DNA from: Typhlomys cinereus
Lineage: Eukaryota; Chordata; Mammalia; Rodentia; Platacanthomyidae
Direction: 5' to 3'
Length of the DNA: 64,000 nucleotides
Assembly (NCBI GenBank): GCA_023101885.1
Contig: JALPQD010000390.1
Location: 546,757-610,756, forward strand
The position numbers were made by a program, and so were the translations under genes. The notes under the pieces are model-generated. The model ran no database searches. It was not told the DNA's origin and was given only the letters and a program-made list of their open reading frames with translations. Shown in pieces: positions 1-11,613 of the stretch. Every line of letters begins with the position of its first letter. The stretch's first letter is position 1.

Positions 1-125
1 GGCCAGCCAGCCATGCTGCCTCCACCGTGAGAAACTGTATCTCCCCTCTGGAATTGTAAGCTGAATAAATCTCCCTATCTCTCTTAAGTTGCTTGACTTT
101 GGATGCGCTCTCACAGCAATAGTTA
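1..125 (+). mobile_element. 3' end of a MaLR-type LTR (MT/ORR1-like)
   Basis: This stretch ends in an AATAAA signal after a segment reading GAATTGTAAGCTGAATAAAT, and matches the 3' part of the element at 2885-3171 (shared CCAGCCAGCCATG, then a GGAA(T/C)TGTAAGC motif before AATAAA). That arrangement is typical of rodent MaLR LTRs. Only the 3' end lies in the window. The family name is from memory and the 3' boundary is approximate. Confidence 0.5.
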
Positions 126-682
126 AGAGTAATTATTACACATACATTAAAAATGTATGTGTGTGGTTGTATTTGTGTGGTTTTCTGTGTGTGTTACTAG
201 GAATAATTCTGTAGAACACACAGTGATCTGTGAATAGGAATTGTATCAGTAGACATAGGCAGGAGGCAGGGAAGGGCAGATTTTGTTTATATGCATTTGA
301 ATTCTGTCTTCCTTCTCTCTGGTTCTATTTGAGTCTAGTTAAGATGTACCATTTCACTTTCTGTTAAGTTGCTGCTGTATCTCTCTAGTTTTGTTTGTTG
401 GAGAATATAACAAGACGGTAACAACATATTCTTTCTGCAAAAAAAAAAAAAAAAAACAAAAAAAAAAACAAAAAAAAACCCAACCCAAATTCTCTTTATC
501 CAGATACAGAAGTAGACTATGATCTGATTCCCCAAACCTGTGTAATTCTTGGCTCCAAAAGGCAAATACTCATTGCTGAGTCAATTTCCATCTTCTTTTG
601 CTTCTTAAAGTATCAGGTTATCTGGGTTTGTGTCCTGGTCGTCTTCTGTGCTATCTGGTGCCCAGGCTGGAACAGTATTCTT

Positions 683-1007
683 TTTTTTTTTTTGAAATTT
701 TTTATTTTATTTATTATTATTCAATTGTGCGTGTATGCATTTGTGCCGTGTGTATGTAGGTATGTATGTGTGTGTGTGTGTGTGTATGTGTGTGTGTAGA
801 ACCACGGATGAATTCGGGAACCACTATGAACCGCCTCCACCTCCTCCTTGTCCACTCTGCCCCGGGATTCACAGGCTCCGCCCTACCAGACCGGAAATAC
901 AGGCCACCCCTGCTTCCGCTGGCATCTATACGTGGGGTCTAGGATCCGAACTCAGGATCTTGCACCTACAAGGCAGAGGATTAACCCCTGAGCCACCTCC
1001 CCAGCCC
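683..1007 (-). mobile_element. tRNA-derived SINE, copy 1
   Basis: Read on the minus strand it starts GGGGCTGGGGAGGTGGCTCA, a tRNA-like head with an A-box (TGGCTCAGGGG) and a B-box-like GAGTTCGGATCC. A unique body, a CA-rich stretch and an A-rich tail follow. It is flanked by CTGGAACAGTATTCTT at 667-682 and CTGGAACTGTATTCTT at 1008-1023, a 16-base target-site duplication with one mismatch. The equivalent place in duplication unit 2 (about 5994-6010) is an empty site, so this copy inserted after the duplication or was never in the other copy. Confidence 0.88.
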
Positions 1008-2093
1008 CTGGAACTGTATTCTTAACTATGAAATGCTATAGAAGTAAATACAAGATATTTGGACAGGACAAAGTTTTTGGACTGTGACAGCAAAACACCA
1101 ATACAAATTCACACTTTGGAACCAGTTTTCAACCCAAATCTGCTGTTCGCAAATTTCTAAGGTTAAGGTATTGCTCTGTGTCACATTTTTCTGAACTGAT
1201 CTGTCTGGATTTCCACAATAACATAGAGGTTTTTTTTTTTAAATAAAAAAGTATTTTTAAACTTTCTAGGATGCCTTTAGTGTTCTAATTTTATTCCACA
1301 TCTGTTTGTAAGGTAAAAAGCATGGTTATATGTGGAATATTATACAACAAACTAATTAGTTTGAGTTTACTACTTTTTAATATATACATATTTACAAAAA
1401 CATTTTGCTGTCATCTGAAATAAATCTCTTAGAAAAACAATATTGTCATGTATTAATTTCTTCAATGGACAATAGTTCTAAGAAAAATGAAGATTAGCCT
1501 TTCTTTTTGTATTGTGATAGCATTATGTAAATAAGCTTGAGATGATAAAATAATTATAAACAGGTTGAGTTCACTTATAAATATGAAATATATATTTTAT
1601 TTATCACTTGTATTTTTAATGTAAATAATATCAAAACTTGTGCCTTAATTTTTTTGAAATGCTGGAAATAATGTGAAATAATTTTATGTTCTTATAACTC
1701 AGTGGCCACTTAATTTTCTCTAGAATATTCATTATACATTCTTGCCAACCTTTATAAGGTCATTTGATCTTAGGAATAGGGACTCTTGATAGCATGTTCT
1801 TTTTTTTTACAATTATGAAGTTAGTAGTAACTTCTATCTCTTCAATTTTTCTCAACTGATTATCTTGCATTCATGGTTCCTAATTCTGCTTTTAATGTTA
1901 TCTGTATAAAGGATTATAACTAATCTTTACTTTTAAGGACAGATCTTTGTAAGCATGAACATGTTCCACTTTATTTATAAGCACACTTGTTCTAATTAAC
2001 ATTCAATTTTATAATCTCAAGGAATTTAGGATCATATAGTTGATGGAGGATCCAAAGAAATCAGGGAAAATGTCCTGTTAAAAACTGCCTGGA

Positions 2094-3199
2094 TTCCAGG
2101 AATGCTGGAGCTACGTGGAGGTCTGCTGTGACTTAGTCTGCCGGCCATACCATCGCTGCTGTGAAAGAACTATTTCCCCCTGAAACTTGAGGCGGGACAT
2201 CCACACAGAGGATGTGACTTGAGGCCACACAGAGCCCACCCCAACCCTTCCAACCACCTTGGGTACTTGTGATTTTGTCGGAGGAAGAAACCAAGGAGAA
2301 GAAAGAGTTTTCTGTTTCCTCCTGGGCTGAGTTCAGCCTGGCCCCAGCGTCCCGGCCCAGCCTGAGGAAGCACAGTTGTCGTCATCGGCCAGGAGGGCAG
2401 AGCCACCTGCTCTGGACGTCAGCACTGCCAGCGCACGGCACCACCCACAGAGACACCCAAGCCGAGACGACAGGAAGATGTCACACAAGGCAGCAGTGGA
2501 AAGGCCCAAGGTGGGAATGGCCCCTGCTGAGTTGGAGGCCTGGAACAATCTACAGCCAAGGCAGAGGGAACAGGAGAGGAGCCTTGTGGGATGCGGCCAT
2601 GTACGGACTGGGCTTTGAGTGACAGCAGGAGCCTTTTCAGTTTTCCTGAAGGGGAAGAGCAGGATCTAAGGTAGATAAACGTTCCCCTCTTGCAAGGTTG
2701 GTAACGGCATGTTGTTCAAGACAAAGGCAGGATGCCATCAGGATCCTCGGGGCAGTGGTGTGGCTCAGGGATTGATTTCCGGATGTGCCAGAGGGACTAG
2801 GGCCCTGCACTCACCAGAAAGATGTAAGAAGCAAATTCCACAGCCCAGGGTTTGACGTGGTTTGGCAATTCTGTTGACTCCCCCCTTACCTTGGTGTCAT
2901 GGTTTAAATACAAGTTGTTGGCCACAGGCTCATGTGTGTTTGAATCCTTAGTTGCTGGGAAGGCCTTGGTACCTGTGGGAGGTGGAGCCTTGCAGGAGGG
3001 AGGCACGTCACAGCGCATGGGCCTTGAGGTTGGCTAGCCCCACCCTGCTTCCACCAGCAGTGATGGACGTGACTTAAACCCCCTCCAGCCAGCCAGCCAT
3101 GCCTTTTCCGCCATAAAGGACTGTGTCTCCCCTGTGGAACTGTAAGCCAAATAAATCTCCGTTTTCCACCAAAACAAACAAACAAACAAACAACAAAAA
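2094..3199 (+). mobile_element. Retrocopy of an unidentified transcript ending in a MaLR LTR
   Basis: The segment is GC-richer than its surroundings, ends in an A-rich tail (AAACA repeats then A9), and is flanked by AAAACTGCCTGGA at 2081-2093 and 3200-3212. Tail plus 13-base duplication is the mark of L1-driven retrotransposition. The paralogous place in unit 2 (about 8443-8456) has no insertion. The last 290 bases (2885-3171) are a MaLR-like LTR segment whose AATAAA presumably supplied the 3' end. The 5' part (2094-2880) has short open frames on both strands, none of which I recognise, so the parent may be a non-coding RNA. Confidence 0.7.
2885..3171 (+). mobile_element. MaLR-type LTR segment inside the retrocopy
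   Basis: It contains GGAGGTGGAGCCTTGCAGG, then a CCAGCCAGCCATGCC segment and GGAACTGTAAGCCAAATAAA, the usual order in rodent MaLR LTRs. It lies within a longer element bounded by one target-site duplication, so it arrived as part of a transcript and not as an independent LTR insertion. Confidence 0.55.
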
Positions 3200-3543
3200 A
3201 AAACTGCCTGGACATAGAAGTTAGGAATGTTATTTTTTATAAAAACTGTAGAGTAATTCTTAATTCAAATACAGTTTTATGACCAAAAGGAAGTTTTAGG
3301 TCATATGGTTTGACAGCTCTTGATGGAAGCTGATAAAGAATCTAAAGAGTTAAAGTCAACATACATGCTCACCTTTAAACAGAATGTTGTACAGACAGCC
3401 CAGAATTAGTTGCTAAGGGCATTAGCTTTCATTTCAATAATTTTTGCCCATTTCTTGTAATAGACCTATTCAGATAATCAGTCATTGACTTCAAAGAGTG
3501 CTTGCAGCTATTCATGAAAGATGTTTGTAATACACAATTCTTA

Positions 3544-3555
3544 TTCTATTGATAG
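3544..3555 (+). other. Remnant splice acceptor upstream of the OR pseudogene
   Basis: TCTATTGATAG ends 14 bases before the pseudogene ATG, at the same place as the better acceptor of the intact sister OR (AG at 8891-8892). The pyrimidine tract is weaker here. Confidence 0.4.
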
Positions 3556-3569
3556 ATTCCAACTGATGA

Positions 3570-4491
3570 ATGAAAGAAAAGAATAGGACCACAGTGACTG
3601 AGTTTCTTTTCCTGGGATTCACAGATCACCTCATCAGAAGATCTTCCTTTTTATTTTCTTTCTCTCCTGGGGGGAAACTCCTGCAGGATCACTCTCATGT
3701 GGGTGATCCCAGGCTGCATAATTCTATGTGCTTTTTTCTGAGCCTCTGGTCTTTTGTAGGTGTTTGCTCCTCTTCTTCCATTGCTCCTAAGATGCTGTGT
3801 GATATCTTTAGAGAGAAAAGAAGTATCTCTTTTGTGGGTTGTGCTGCTCAGATCTGAATCACTGGTTTCTTTGTTGGAACTATTGCTTCCTTTTGACTGT
3901 CATGGTCTATGATTGATTTGTAGTCATCTGTAAGCCCTTGCTGTATCCACTCATTATAACCATGAGAGCGTGTATGCAGCTGATTATAGGGCCCTATGTT
4001 CCACCTGCTCTGAGCATAACAACTCATGCCTCCTTGACTTTCGTTCACTGTTCTATGGTTCCAATACCACTGTCTACTACTTTTATGATATTTCCTCATT
4101 GCACTCCCTAGTATGTGGTGATAATCAACAACTTGGCATTCTTTGTCTTGGGTGGAGCCATAGGAGTTTCTAATGGTCTTATCTTGATTTCGTATGTCTG
4201 CATCTTGGTGGCCATCTTGAAGATCCAGACTGCTGATGGAGGCGGAAAACCTGCTCCCCATGCTTGTCTCACCTGATGGCTGTGTTCATCCTGTATTGGA
4301 CTCTTTTCTTCATCTATGTTTGATCCAGTGCAAGTTCTTTCCTGGATATAAACAAAGTGATTTCTTTGTTTTATACTGTGGTGATCCCTATGTTGAACCT
4401 CCTCATCTATAGCTTGAGGAACAAGGAAGTGAAAGATGCTTTCAGAAGAAATTTTCAAAGGCATCACTTTCTTGCAAGTGGCAAAACTTGA
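3570..4491 (+). pseudogene. Olfactory receptor pseudogene, sister of the OR at 8907
   Basis: This is a decayed class II OR coding exon. It opens in frame ([17 protein letters not shown]) and ends with an OR-type tail at a TGA (4489-4491), aligning along its whole length with the intact gene at 8907. Damage seen: a deletion and frameshift in TM1 around 3655-3680 that removes the GN region; loss of the normal PMYFF frame; an in-frame TGA at 3853-3855; a TGA replacing the Arg codon of the DRF motif (near 3915); a frameshift near 4240-4250 in the intracellular loop before KAFSTCSSH; and CGA to TGA in the FIYVRP segment (4321-4323). Several independent lesions mean it cannot make a receptor. It lies in tandem duplication unit 1 and was probably killed after the duplication, since its sister is intact. 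Confidence 0.93.
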
Positions 4492-5464
4492 ATTGTATTT
4501 TGTTGTAGTAGAAATATTAATGCAAAAAATATTCTTAAAATGATACTGGAATGGGAATAGCCTACATGAAGTGACTTTTTAAAAAAACAATTTAGACTTT
4601 ATTTGAAAATTGGAGAATTTTCTAAGCGGTTTTCAACCTCTGTGTTATTTTTTGAGACATAATAGCTGCTGTACATACAGTGATGGTTTGAGAACATGAA
4701 TATGAATGTATAATATAAGGCAGATACAGCATGATATGATATTTAATATTAGCATTTTAATCCATGAATAATTTATAAATTCTATAGATATTCAAATCAC
4801 TTCAAACCAAATTCAAAAGAAAATATGTAAATGAGAGAATTTATTTTCACACATGGCATTAATAGAGTTATAGCTGTAATGTACAAAGACCAGCTTTAAA
4901 TTCACAATAAAAAATGACAAAATAGGTAACTGGGCAATAAAAGCAGTATTCATCTCACAGAAATGAGACTGTTAACTGCCAGCTTGTTTATTGATCATGA
5001 AGTAAAATTAACTGACTTGTGCAGTGATGTTCTATGAAGATAAAGCATTAGTACTTTTCAGTAATAGTAAGGTTTTTTGTTGATTATGAGCACTCATTCT
5101 TTCCTGTTGATAGTATGACTACCTCTTTTTCAATGAAAAGGTGGTAGATTTACATTTCTTTGAACCAGGAAGCTATCCTTTTAAAATCTATATGTCAAAA
5201 ATGCAAATGTCACAGCATAAAAATTAAATGTGTTGTAGAAACATGTGTAGAGGCAATGAAAATCAAAGCAAATAAACCCAATACTCATCATTAGAAGAAA
5301 AATATTCTTTCTGTGAAATATTGATAAGCAATAAGAAAAATATATGGAATGTTAGCTTATTAGCTCATGGAGATGGTTTTATTCAAGCATAAATATGAAA
5401 TTTGAAGTTGAAAATAAATATGTAGTACTTGCCACATATCCAAAGAGGAAAAACATTAAATAAA

Positions 5465-5498
<34 letters not shown>
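5465..5498. repeat. (TG)n microsatellite
   Basis: An uninterrupted TG dinucleotide run. A shorter, interrupted TG tract lies in the matching place of unit 1 (about 160-195). Confidence 0.9.
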
Positions 5499-5499
<1 letters not shown>

Positions 5500-8400
5500 A
5501 CTATGAAGAATTCTAAGAACACACAGTAAGCAGTGGACATGGATTGTATCAGTAGTAGTGGGCAGGAAGCAGGGAAGGACAGCTTTTGCTCATATGTATT
5601 TGAATTCTGTCATTCATTTTGTCTGGTTCTGCCTGGGTGTAATTCACATGTACCATTTCACTTTCTGGTAAGTTGCTGCTGTTTCTGTCTTGCTTTAGTT
5701 ATTGGAATATGTGACAAGACAATGTCCACTGTAGCAAAAGTTGATGAGTGGTACCTGCATATTATTTCTATAAAGATTTCTTCTTTGCTCAGATGCAGAA
5801 ATAGACTAGGATTTAACTCCCAAAATCTGTATAATTCTTGGTTCTAAAATCTAAAGACCTGTTGTTGAAACAGAACTTGAGCAAATATCCGGCTTTTTTT
5901 CTTTTGTCACTCCTTTAATCTCTTAAAGCATCGTATATCATGTGAGTGGACTTGTGTCCTGGTGGTCTTCTGTTCTATTTGTTACTTGGGCTAGAACAGC
6001 ATTCTTAGCTATTATAAAATTTTATGCAAAGGGTGAAATTCATGGTTTCTTTTCAGATTATCTTATACTCTTTGGATAAATTATGCTTTGCCAAGACCTC
6101 TAATATTCTAGTAATACTCCTGTAATCTGCTCTATTAGTGATGTAACTCATGGCTTAAAAGGCATTTTGAAGAGTGCTCAAATTACATTATGAAAGAGTA
6201 TAGGTGTGTCAACACAATCCTAAAATGAAATTATAGGTCAATATTATTCACAATTATTACATTCACATGAATGCAAACTTTTCCAAATATCTTTTCTAAG
6301 AGGAGGTTAACGGAATAGTTTCTCCAAATCTGTGAGTGTCTATCATATATCTGAGGCCCTATGTAATAAGTGATACTGTCTCTGACTCAGATTAAAAGAC
6401 AAACAAATGCCAATATTATATGCATATATACTTATATAATGTACATATACATATTCACAGATGGTTTTGATATATATGAATAATGTTTGATAGCATTAAA
6501 ATTAGAATAGAAAATTAGAATTAAAAATAGGACTAGAAATCAAAAACATGGGAGATATCAACTTGTTTATTAATGGTAATGTCATTATGAAAAAGAAAAA
6601 ATATTTTTGTGAGGAATTAAACATTGCATAACCCTACCACATTTTAATTAACTGAAAATCTCTCTCTCTTTCTCTCTCTGTCTCTCTCTCTCATACACAC
6701 ACACAGATGTGGACAACTTAATCCCATTTCCAAGAGACATCTGATAATTTCATTGTTTGTCCAAGGAAAAAATATATAAAAGTTAAGGAGCATGTTAAGT
6801 GGTGAAAGAGAAAAAGTGCAAGTGTAGATCAGTAGGAAATGATGAGAGAGAAAGTGAATGTGTTCAAAGGAACCTTGTGTGCATGGGTGACATGATTTGT
6901 TCAAATGATTTCACTAGCTATACACTAAATAAGCAATGATTACATATAAAAAGAAAAAAGGGAAGGTTGTCTTGGCAGGGATGATCTCAGAGAGGAACAC
7001 ACACACACACACACATTCTGCATGTGTTCTGCTGGAATGATCTCTGTCATAAGACATATTTAGGGAATTATTCTTGACCTGAGTACTGCTGAGATCATGA
7101 TAATTTTTCCCATCAGGTATAATCAAGCCTTTGAGGTTTGATTTCTTTGGGGACCTGACTGAGTTATTGTCACCTCCAGGATAAGGTTCCTTTTACTGTG
7201 CAGTATGTGAATTTGTTTGGGTCAGAGAGTCTCATGATGGAGAGTTTATCATCTTCACTAACTGCCTAGAAAGCCATGCATCTTAGAAAGATCATTATCA
7301 TGAAGGATGGTAAGTCTTCAGCTCTTAATTTAGAAATAAAAAGATCATTGCTGTTGAAGTAGCTAAAGGAGGAGAAGAAAGGATATTCCTAAAGAAGTGA
7401 GCACATAACATTTTGGCAGAATGCAATTTTGGAAAATGATAGAGAAACATCAGGAGCAGTTCACATTTTGGGAACAGCCTCCTTCCTCCTTCCTCTGTAA
7501 GGTCAGACTTCGGCATGCTGCTCACATTGCTTGAGACTACTATCCTGCTTCATGCCACATTTTCTTTGTCCATATTTTGACAAATAATATAGAGTTTTTT
7601 TATAAGAAGATATTTTGAAATTTCCTAGGAAGTTTTAGGTGTTTTAATTTTATTACACATCTTTTTATAAGTCAGAAAAAATGTGGTTAAGTGTAGACTA
7701 TTATATGTACTATTATATGATAAGCTATTAGTTTTAGACAACCATTTTGCAATGTACATATATTTACAAACACATTTTATTATCACTCAAAATAAATAAT
7801 TCTTTTCGAAAAACAAAAGTGGTACACATTCATTTCTGCAATGGGTAATGGTTCCAAGAAAAATTAAGATTTGTCTTTGTTACTGCATTGTGATATCATT
7901 ATCTGATAAAGTAATTATAAACAGATGAGGTCATTTATAAGTGCAAAATGTACATTTTATCATATACGTTTTTAATATAAATAATGTCAGAATTTGTACC
8001 TTTGATGATTTATTATGAAACAGTGGAAATCATGTGGAATAATTTTAAGTTCTTGTAACTCAATGTCCAAGTAATTGTCTTTAGAATTTTCATTACACAT
8101 TCTTGCCAACATTTATTAGGTTATTTGATCTTATGATAGGGACTCACATGTTCTTTCTTTATGTCATATTCTTTCTTCAGAATTATGCAGTTAGGAGTAA
8201 ATTCTCCCTCTCTTCTATTGCTTCTTAATTATCTAGTATTTATGGTTTTAATGCCACAGCTAATATCATATCTATCAAGGATTTTATCTAATCTTCATTT
8301 TAAAGGCAGATTTTTATAATATAAAATAGTTGCCATTTTATAAACACATTTATTCTTAGTGCAAATATAAGTTTGGATAGTATAGTTGGACAATACTCGA

Positions 8401-8878
8401 TGGAAGGAATCCAAAGTTGTTCAAATTTTTGTAAGAACTTTACAACTGCCTGAACATAAAACATAGAAATTTTGTTTTTTAGTGCAACAATATTGCTCAG
8501 TTGTCTGTTATAGATCTGTTTAATGTAAGGTCAATGGATTGAAATATCACTTGCAGCTGTTAGTAATAACATGCTTCATATAGTATTATAAAAACTATAG
8601 AATAATTCTCATTTCATATATAAGTTTATGATCTAAAAGGAGTTTAGATATTATGGCTTGAACTCTTGATGGTAGCTGGTACAAAAATCTAAAAAATTCA
8701 AAGATAAACTGCTTGAGCTTACACAATTTTTACAAAACTACCTAAATTTAGTAGCTAAGGGAATTAATTTTCAGTTTAAGAATATTTCATGTTTGCATTA
8801 GACCTAGTTAGATAATCAGTCATTGACTTCAAGTTTTTTATAGCTATTCATGAAAGGATTTTCATAATACATAATTCT

Positions 8879-8892
8879 TACTCTTCTGACAG
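8879..8892 (+). other. Predicted splice acceptor upstream of OR 8907
   Basis: A short pyrimidine tract (TACTCTTCTGACAG) ends in AG at 8891-8892, 14 bases before the ATG. Mammalian OR genes usually have one or more non-coding 5' exons spliced just upstream of the coding exon, and this site fits. The 5' exon itself was not located. Confidence 0.55.
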
Positions 8893-8906
8893 ATTCCAAT
8901 TGATCA

Positions 8907-9851
8907 ATGGAAGAAAAGAATCAGACCACAGTGACCGAGTTTCTCTTCCTGGGACTCACGGACCACCTCCATCAGAAGATCTTCCTTTTCATTTTATTTC
9001 TCTTTGTTTATATTGTTACCCTGGGGGGCAACTTGGGCATGATCATTCTCATATGGGTGGACTCCAGGCTGCACACTCCCATGTACTTTTTTCTGAGCCA
9101 CTTGTCTTTTGTAGATGTTTGTTCCTCTTCTTCCATTGCTCCAAAGATGTTGTGTGATATCGTTGCAGAAAAAAGAAGCATCTCTTTCGTGGGCTGTGCT
9201 GCTCAGATGTGGTTCTTTGGTCTCTTTGTGACAACAGATTGTTTCCTTCTGGCTGTCATGGCCTATGATCGGTTTGTAGCCATCTGTAAGCCCTTGCTGT
9301 ATACACTTATTATGACCAGGAGACTGTGTTTGCAACTGGTTATAGGACCTTATGTTTTAGCTGCTCTGAACATCACAACTCATGCCACTTTGACTTTTTG
9401 CTCACCATTCTGTGGTCCCAATATTATCAACCACTTCTTCTGTGATGTTTCCCCATTGCTGTCCCTAGCGTGCACTGATACTTGGGTCAACAAGTTAGTA
9501 CTTTTTGTCTTGGGTGGAGCCATAGGAGTACCTAGTGGTCTTATAATCTTGGTTTCCTATGTCTGCATCCTTGCGGCCATCTTGAAGATTCAGACTGCTG
9601 ATGGGAGGCGGAAAGCCTTCTCCACGTGTTCTTCTCACCTGGCGGCTGTGTCCATCCTTTATGGGACTCTTTTCTTCATTTATGTTCGACCCAGTGCAGG
9701 TTCTTCTCTGGACATCAATAAAGTGATTTCTGTATTTTATACTGTGGTGATCCCCATGCTGAACTCCCTCATCTATAGCTTGAGGAACAAGGAGGTGAAA
9801 GATGCTTTTAGGAGAAATTTAGAAAAGAAACATTTTCCAATAGGTGTTTAA
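8907..9851 (+). CDS. Olfactory receptor, class II, family 5-like
   Basis: This is a complete 314-residue odorant receptor: a seven-helix G-protein coupled receptor of the sensory-neuron cilium, expected to act through Golf. Visible landmarks are an N-glycosylation site NQT at 5-7, GN of TM1 at 41-42, HTPMYFF at 56-62, [10 protein letters not shown] at 118-127 (DRF instead of the common DRY), the extracellular loop cysteines C97 and C179, SY at 217-218 in TM5, KAFSTCSSH at 236-244 in TM6, and a TM7 motif PMLNSLIY at 283-290. In that last motif the usual NP is NS, an uncommon change at a structurally important proline. The ATG was chosen because it follows a splice acceptor and gives the standard MxxxNQT start. 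A possible poly(A) signal AATAAA lies at 10186-10191. Family 5 is judged from motif likeness; subfamily 5G is only a guess. Confidence 0.95.
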   Translation: MEEKNQTTVTEFLFLGLTDHLHQKIFLFILFLFVYIVTLGGNLGMIILIWVDSRLHTPMYFFLSHLSFVDVCSSSSIAPKMLCDIVAEKRSISFVGCAAQMWFFGLFVTTDCFLLAVMAYDRFVAICKPLLYTLIMTRRLCLQLVIGPYVLAALNITTHATLTFCSPFCGPNIINHFFCDVSPLLSLACTDTWVNKLVLFVLGGAIGVPSGLIILVSYVCILAAILKIQTADGRRKAFSTCSSHLAAVSILYGTLFFIYVRPSAGSSLDINKVISVFYTVVIPMLNSLIYSLRNKEVKDAFRRNLEKKHFPIGV

Positions 9852-10689
9852 TATAAAATTTTCTTTTGTGTCAGACCTGAGATGTTAATATGAAATATAT
9901 TTCATAAGAGCATTAGAATAGCAAGCAGGTGCCACATGAGGAACTTGGTTCTACAGTGAGCAAGCTATTTAAAATCTGAGCATTTCTTGATTTTTTTATT
10001 TTTGTTGCTTTTTATCACTCTCTGTGATTTGATGGGTGATCCAAATTAATATAGCTATGTATTTAGAGCTTAGCATGTTCACAGAAGAGAACTTAAGCAT
10101 ATATTTACAGACTTTTGAATGTGTGACTGTTTTTAATACTGAATATAAAAAATGAATATCATAAATGACTGATTAGAGTACACTGAATAAAATTCAAAAG
10201 AAAATAAGAAAGTAGATAATTGCATAACTGTTCCATCAATGAGGAATTATTTATAATATTTAAAAATATCTCTAATTCACGACTAAACACAGAAAAGCTG
10301 ATAAGTGGTATATTAATGATCAGGAAATTACATATGTGACACTACAAATTGTTAAAAATATATGGGTAAACTGTTCATTCTGTTTATCAAGTACAAGAAG
10401 AAAAATTAAACCACCAGTGTTGTAGTTTCCAATATACCTAAAAATCTTACTTTTTAAATTATAGTAAGGGTCTATGAGACATTCTATTTCCACAAAAATT
10501 AAATTCATATTTAAATCAAATTAACATTGCTTTTGCATTAGCTAATCTTCTTTTAGATAACCATAATACTGAAATATAAATGTCATTGCATCAAAAAATT
10601 GCACACCTTGCATCCTACATATAGAGAGATGAGCAGGAAAGGAACAAATATACACTATAATTAGAAAAGATCATTGTTTCTGAGAGGCT

Positions 10690-11613
10690 TTTTTTAACAT
10701 TTTTTATTATTATTTCCTCTCATACAAACTTAATAGGTACACCAGTTCCCTCCCTCCCTCCTCCTCCTCCCGAGCCCCCTGCTACCCCTCCCCTCACCTC
10801 TCCCTCCCCATTCCCCAGTGCCTCCCGCCCCAATTTCCAGAGAGTCCTTAATTATGCATGCCTGACTCTCCTCTGGGCCCTCCTCTCCAATGACGTACAA
10901 GGACCCAGTGGCATTTCCCTGAACCCTTTCCTGTGTTCCCCTTAAGCATAGGAACACTACTGTGGCTGTCAATCCCTTGTCTCCAAGGATCTTGGTGCCT
11001 TTAGCAGATGTTAGACTTTGTGAGGTCAATAGTGTGTTGGACATTGCGCAGGGCATGCAAAGTCCAATTATGATTGCTTCGGCCCTAACTTGTGTGGAGT
11101 ATCTTGCAAATCATTGCTCCTCCCATCTTTTTGCTCTTATAATCTTACGGCCCCCTCTTCTGCAAATGTCCCTGAGCTTCAGGATGGGGAGAGATTAGTC
11201 TGGCCTAGTTCTAGGTGGTTGATATAGAGTCTCTGAAGTTCTGGATTGTGGTTTGTTGATTTTCTTTTGCAGTTTTGCTGCTCCTGCAATGCCCTTCACT
11301 CCATCCTGCTGGGCACTGTATGTCACCCCCTGGCCAGAGACAAAAAGCTGTTAAACTGGAGTCTTATTATAAGAGCACATTCAAAGGTAGATGTAATAAA
11401 AGTAGGAAACCTCAGTGAGGGAGAGGTCAATCACTCATTTGCAAAATGGTTACTTTTTATCTGCCAGACTATATGCCCTCCCCTTCTGGTGAGATCATAC
11501 CCCCTCAGTTGTAAATGATCAGGAACGAAGGTCTGTGAACTTAACCAGGTGTCACATTACCTACTTGCAGTCCTTGATGGAGGCCTATTTTCTCTGCTGT
11601 AACATAGTCACTT
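10690..11613 (-). mobile_element. 5'-truncated L1, 3' UTR only (L1-A)
   Basis: On the minus strand this reads as an L1 3' UTR ending in the purine-rich tract and an A-rich tail, nearly identical in order to the 3' UTRs of the L1s at 30201, 40575 and 45916. CTGAGAGGC flanks it (about 10681-10689 and 11614-11622), a 9-base target-site duplication. It interrupts the homology between duplication units. Confidence 0.82.

Larger units (their letters stand above)
126..5450 (+). repeat. Tandem duplication unit 1 (carries the dead OR)
   Basis: Long stretches of this unit align in order with the next one. 240-420 matches 5540-5720 (shared GGCAGGA.GCAGGGAAGG), 1240-2080 matches 7590-8445, 3213-3560 matches 8580-8895, and the OR pseudogene matches the intact OR at 8907. 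The two coding starts are 5337 bases apart. Unit 1 has gained a SINE (683-1007) and a retrocopy (2094-3199), while unit 2 has about 1.4 kb (6040-7420) with no counterpart here. Stretches such as 1024-2080 and 4492-5460 hold no gene that I can see. The A-rich tract at 439-478 is private to this unit. Confidence 0.8.

Noticed and set aside
2269..2622. 117-codon frame in the GC-rich retrocopy
   Set aside because: Other frames on both strands are equally open because the segment is GC-rich, and no known protein resembles it.
3848..4261. 137-codon minus-strand open frame
   Set aside because: It is antisense to the OR pseudogene. Similar antisense frames occur opposite the intact ORs, so it reflects OR codon use.
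10730..11056. Repeated 60-110 codon frames in L1 3' UTRs (also 30193-30738, 40617-41103, 45977-46442)
   Set aside because: They are in the L1 3' UTR on both strands, differ between copies in length and start, and no L1 protein is known to be encoded there.
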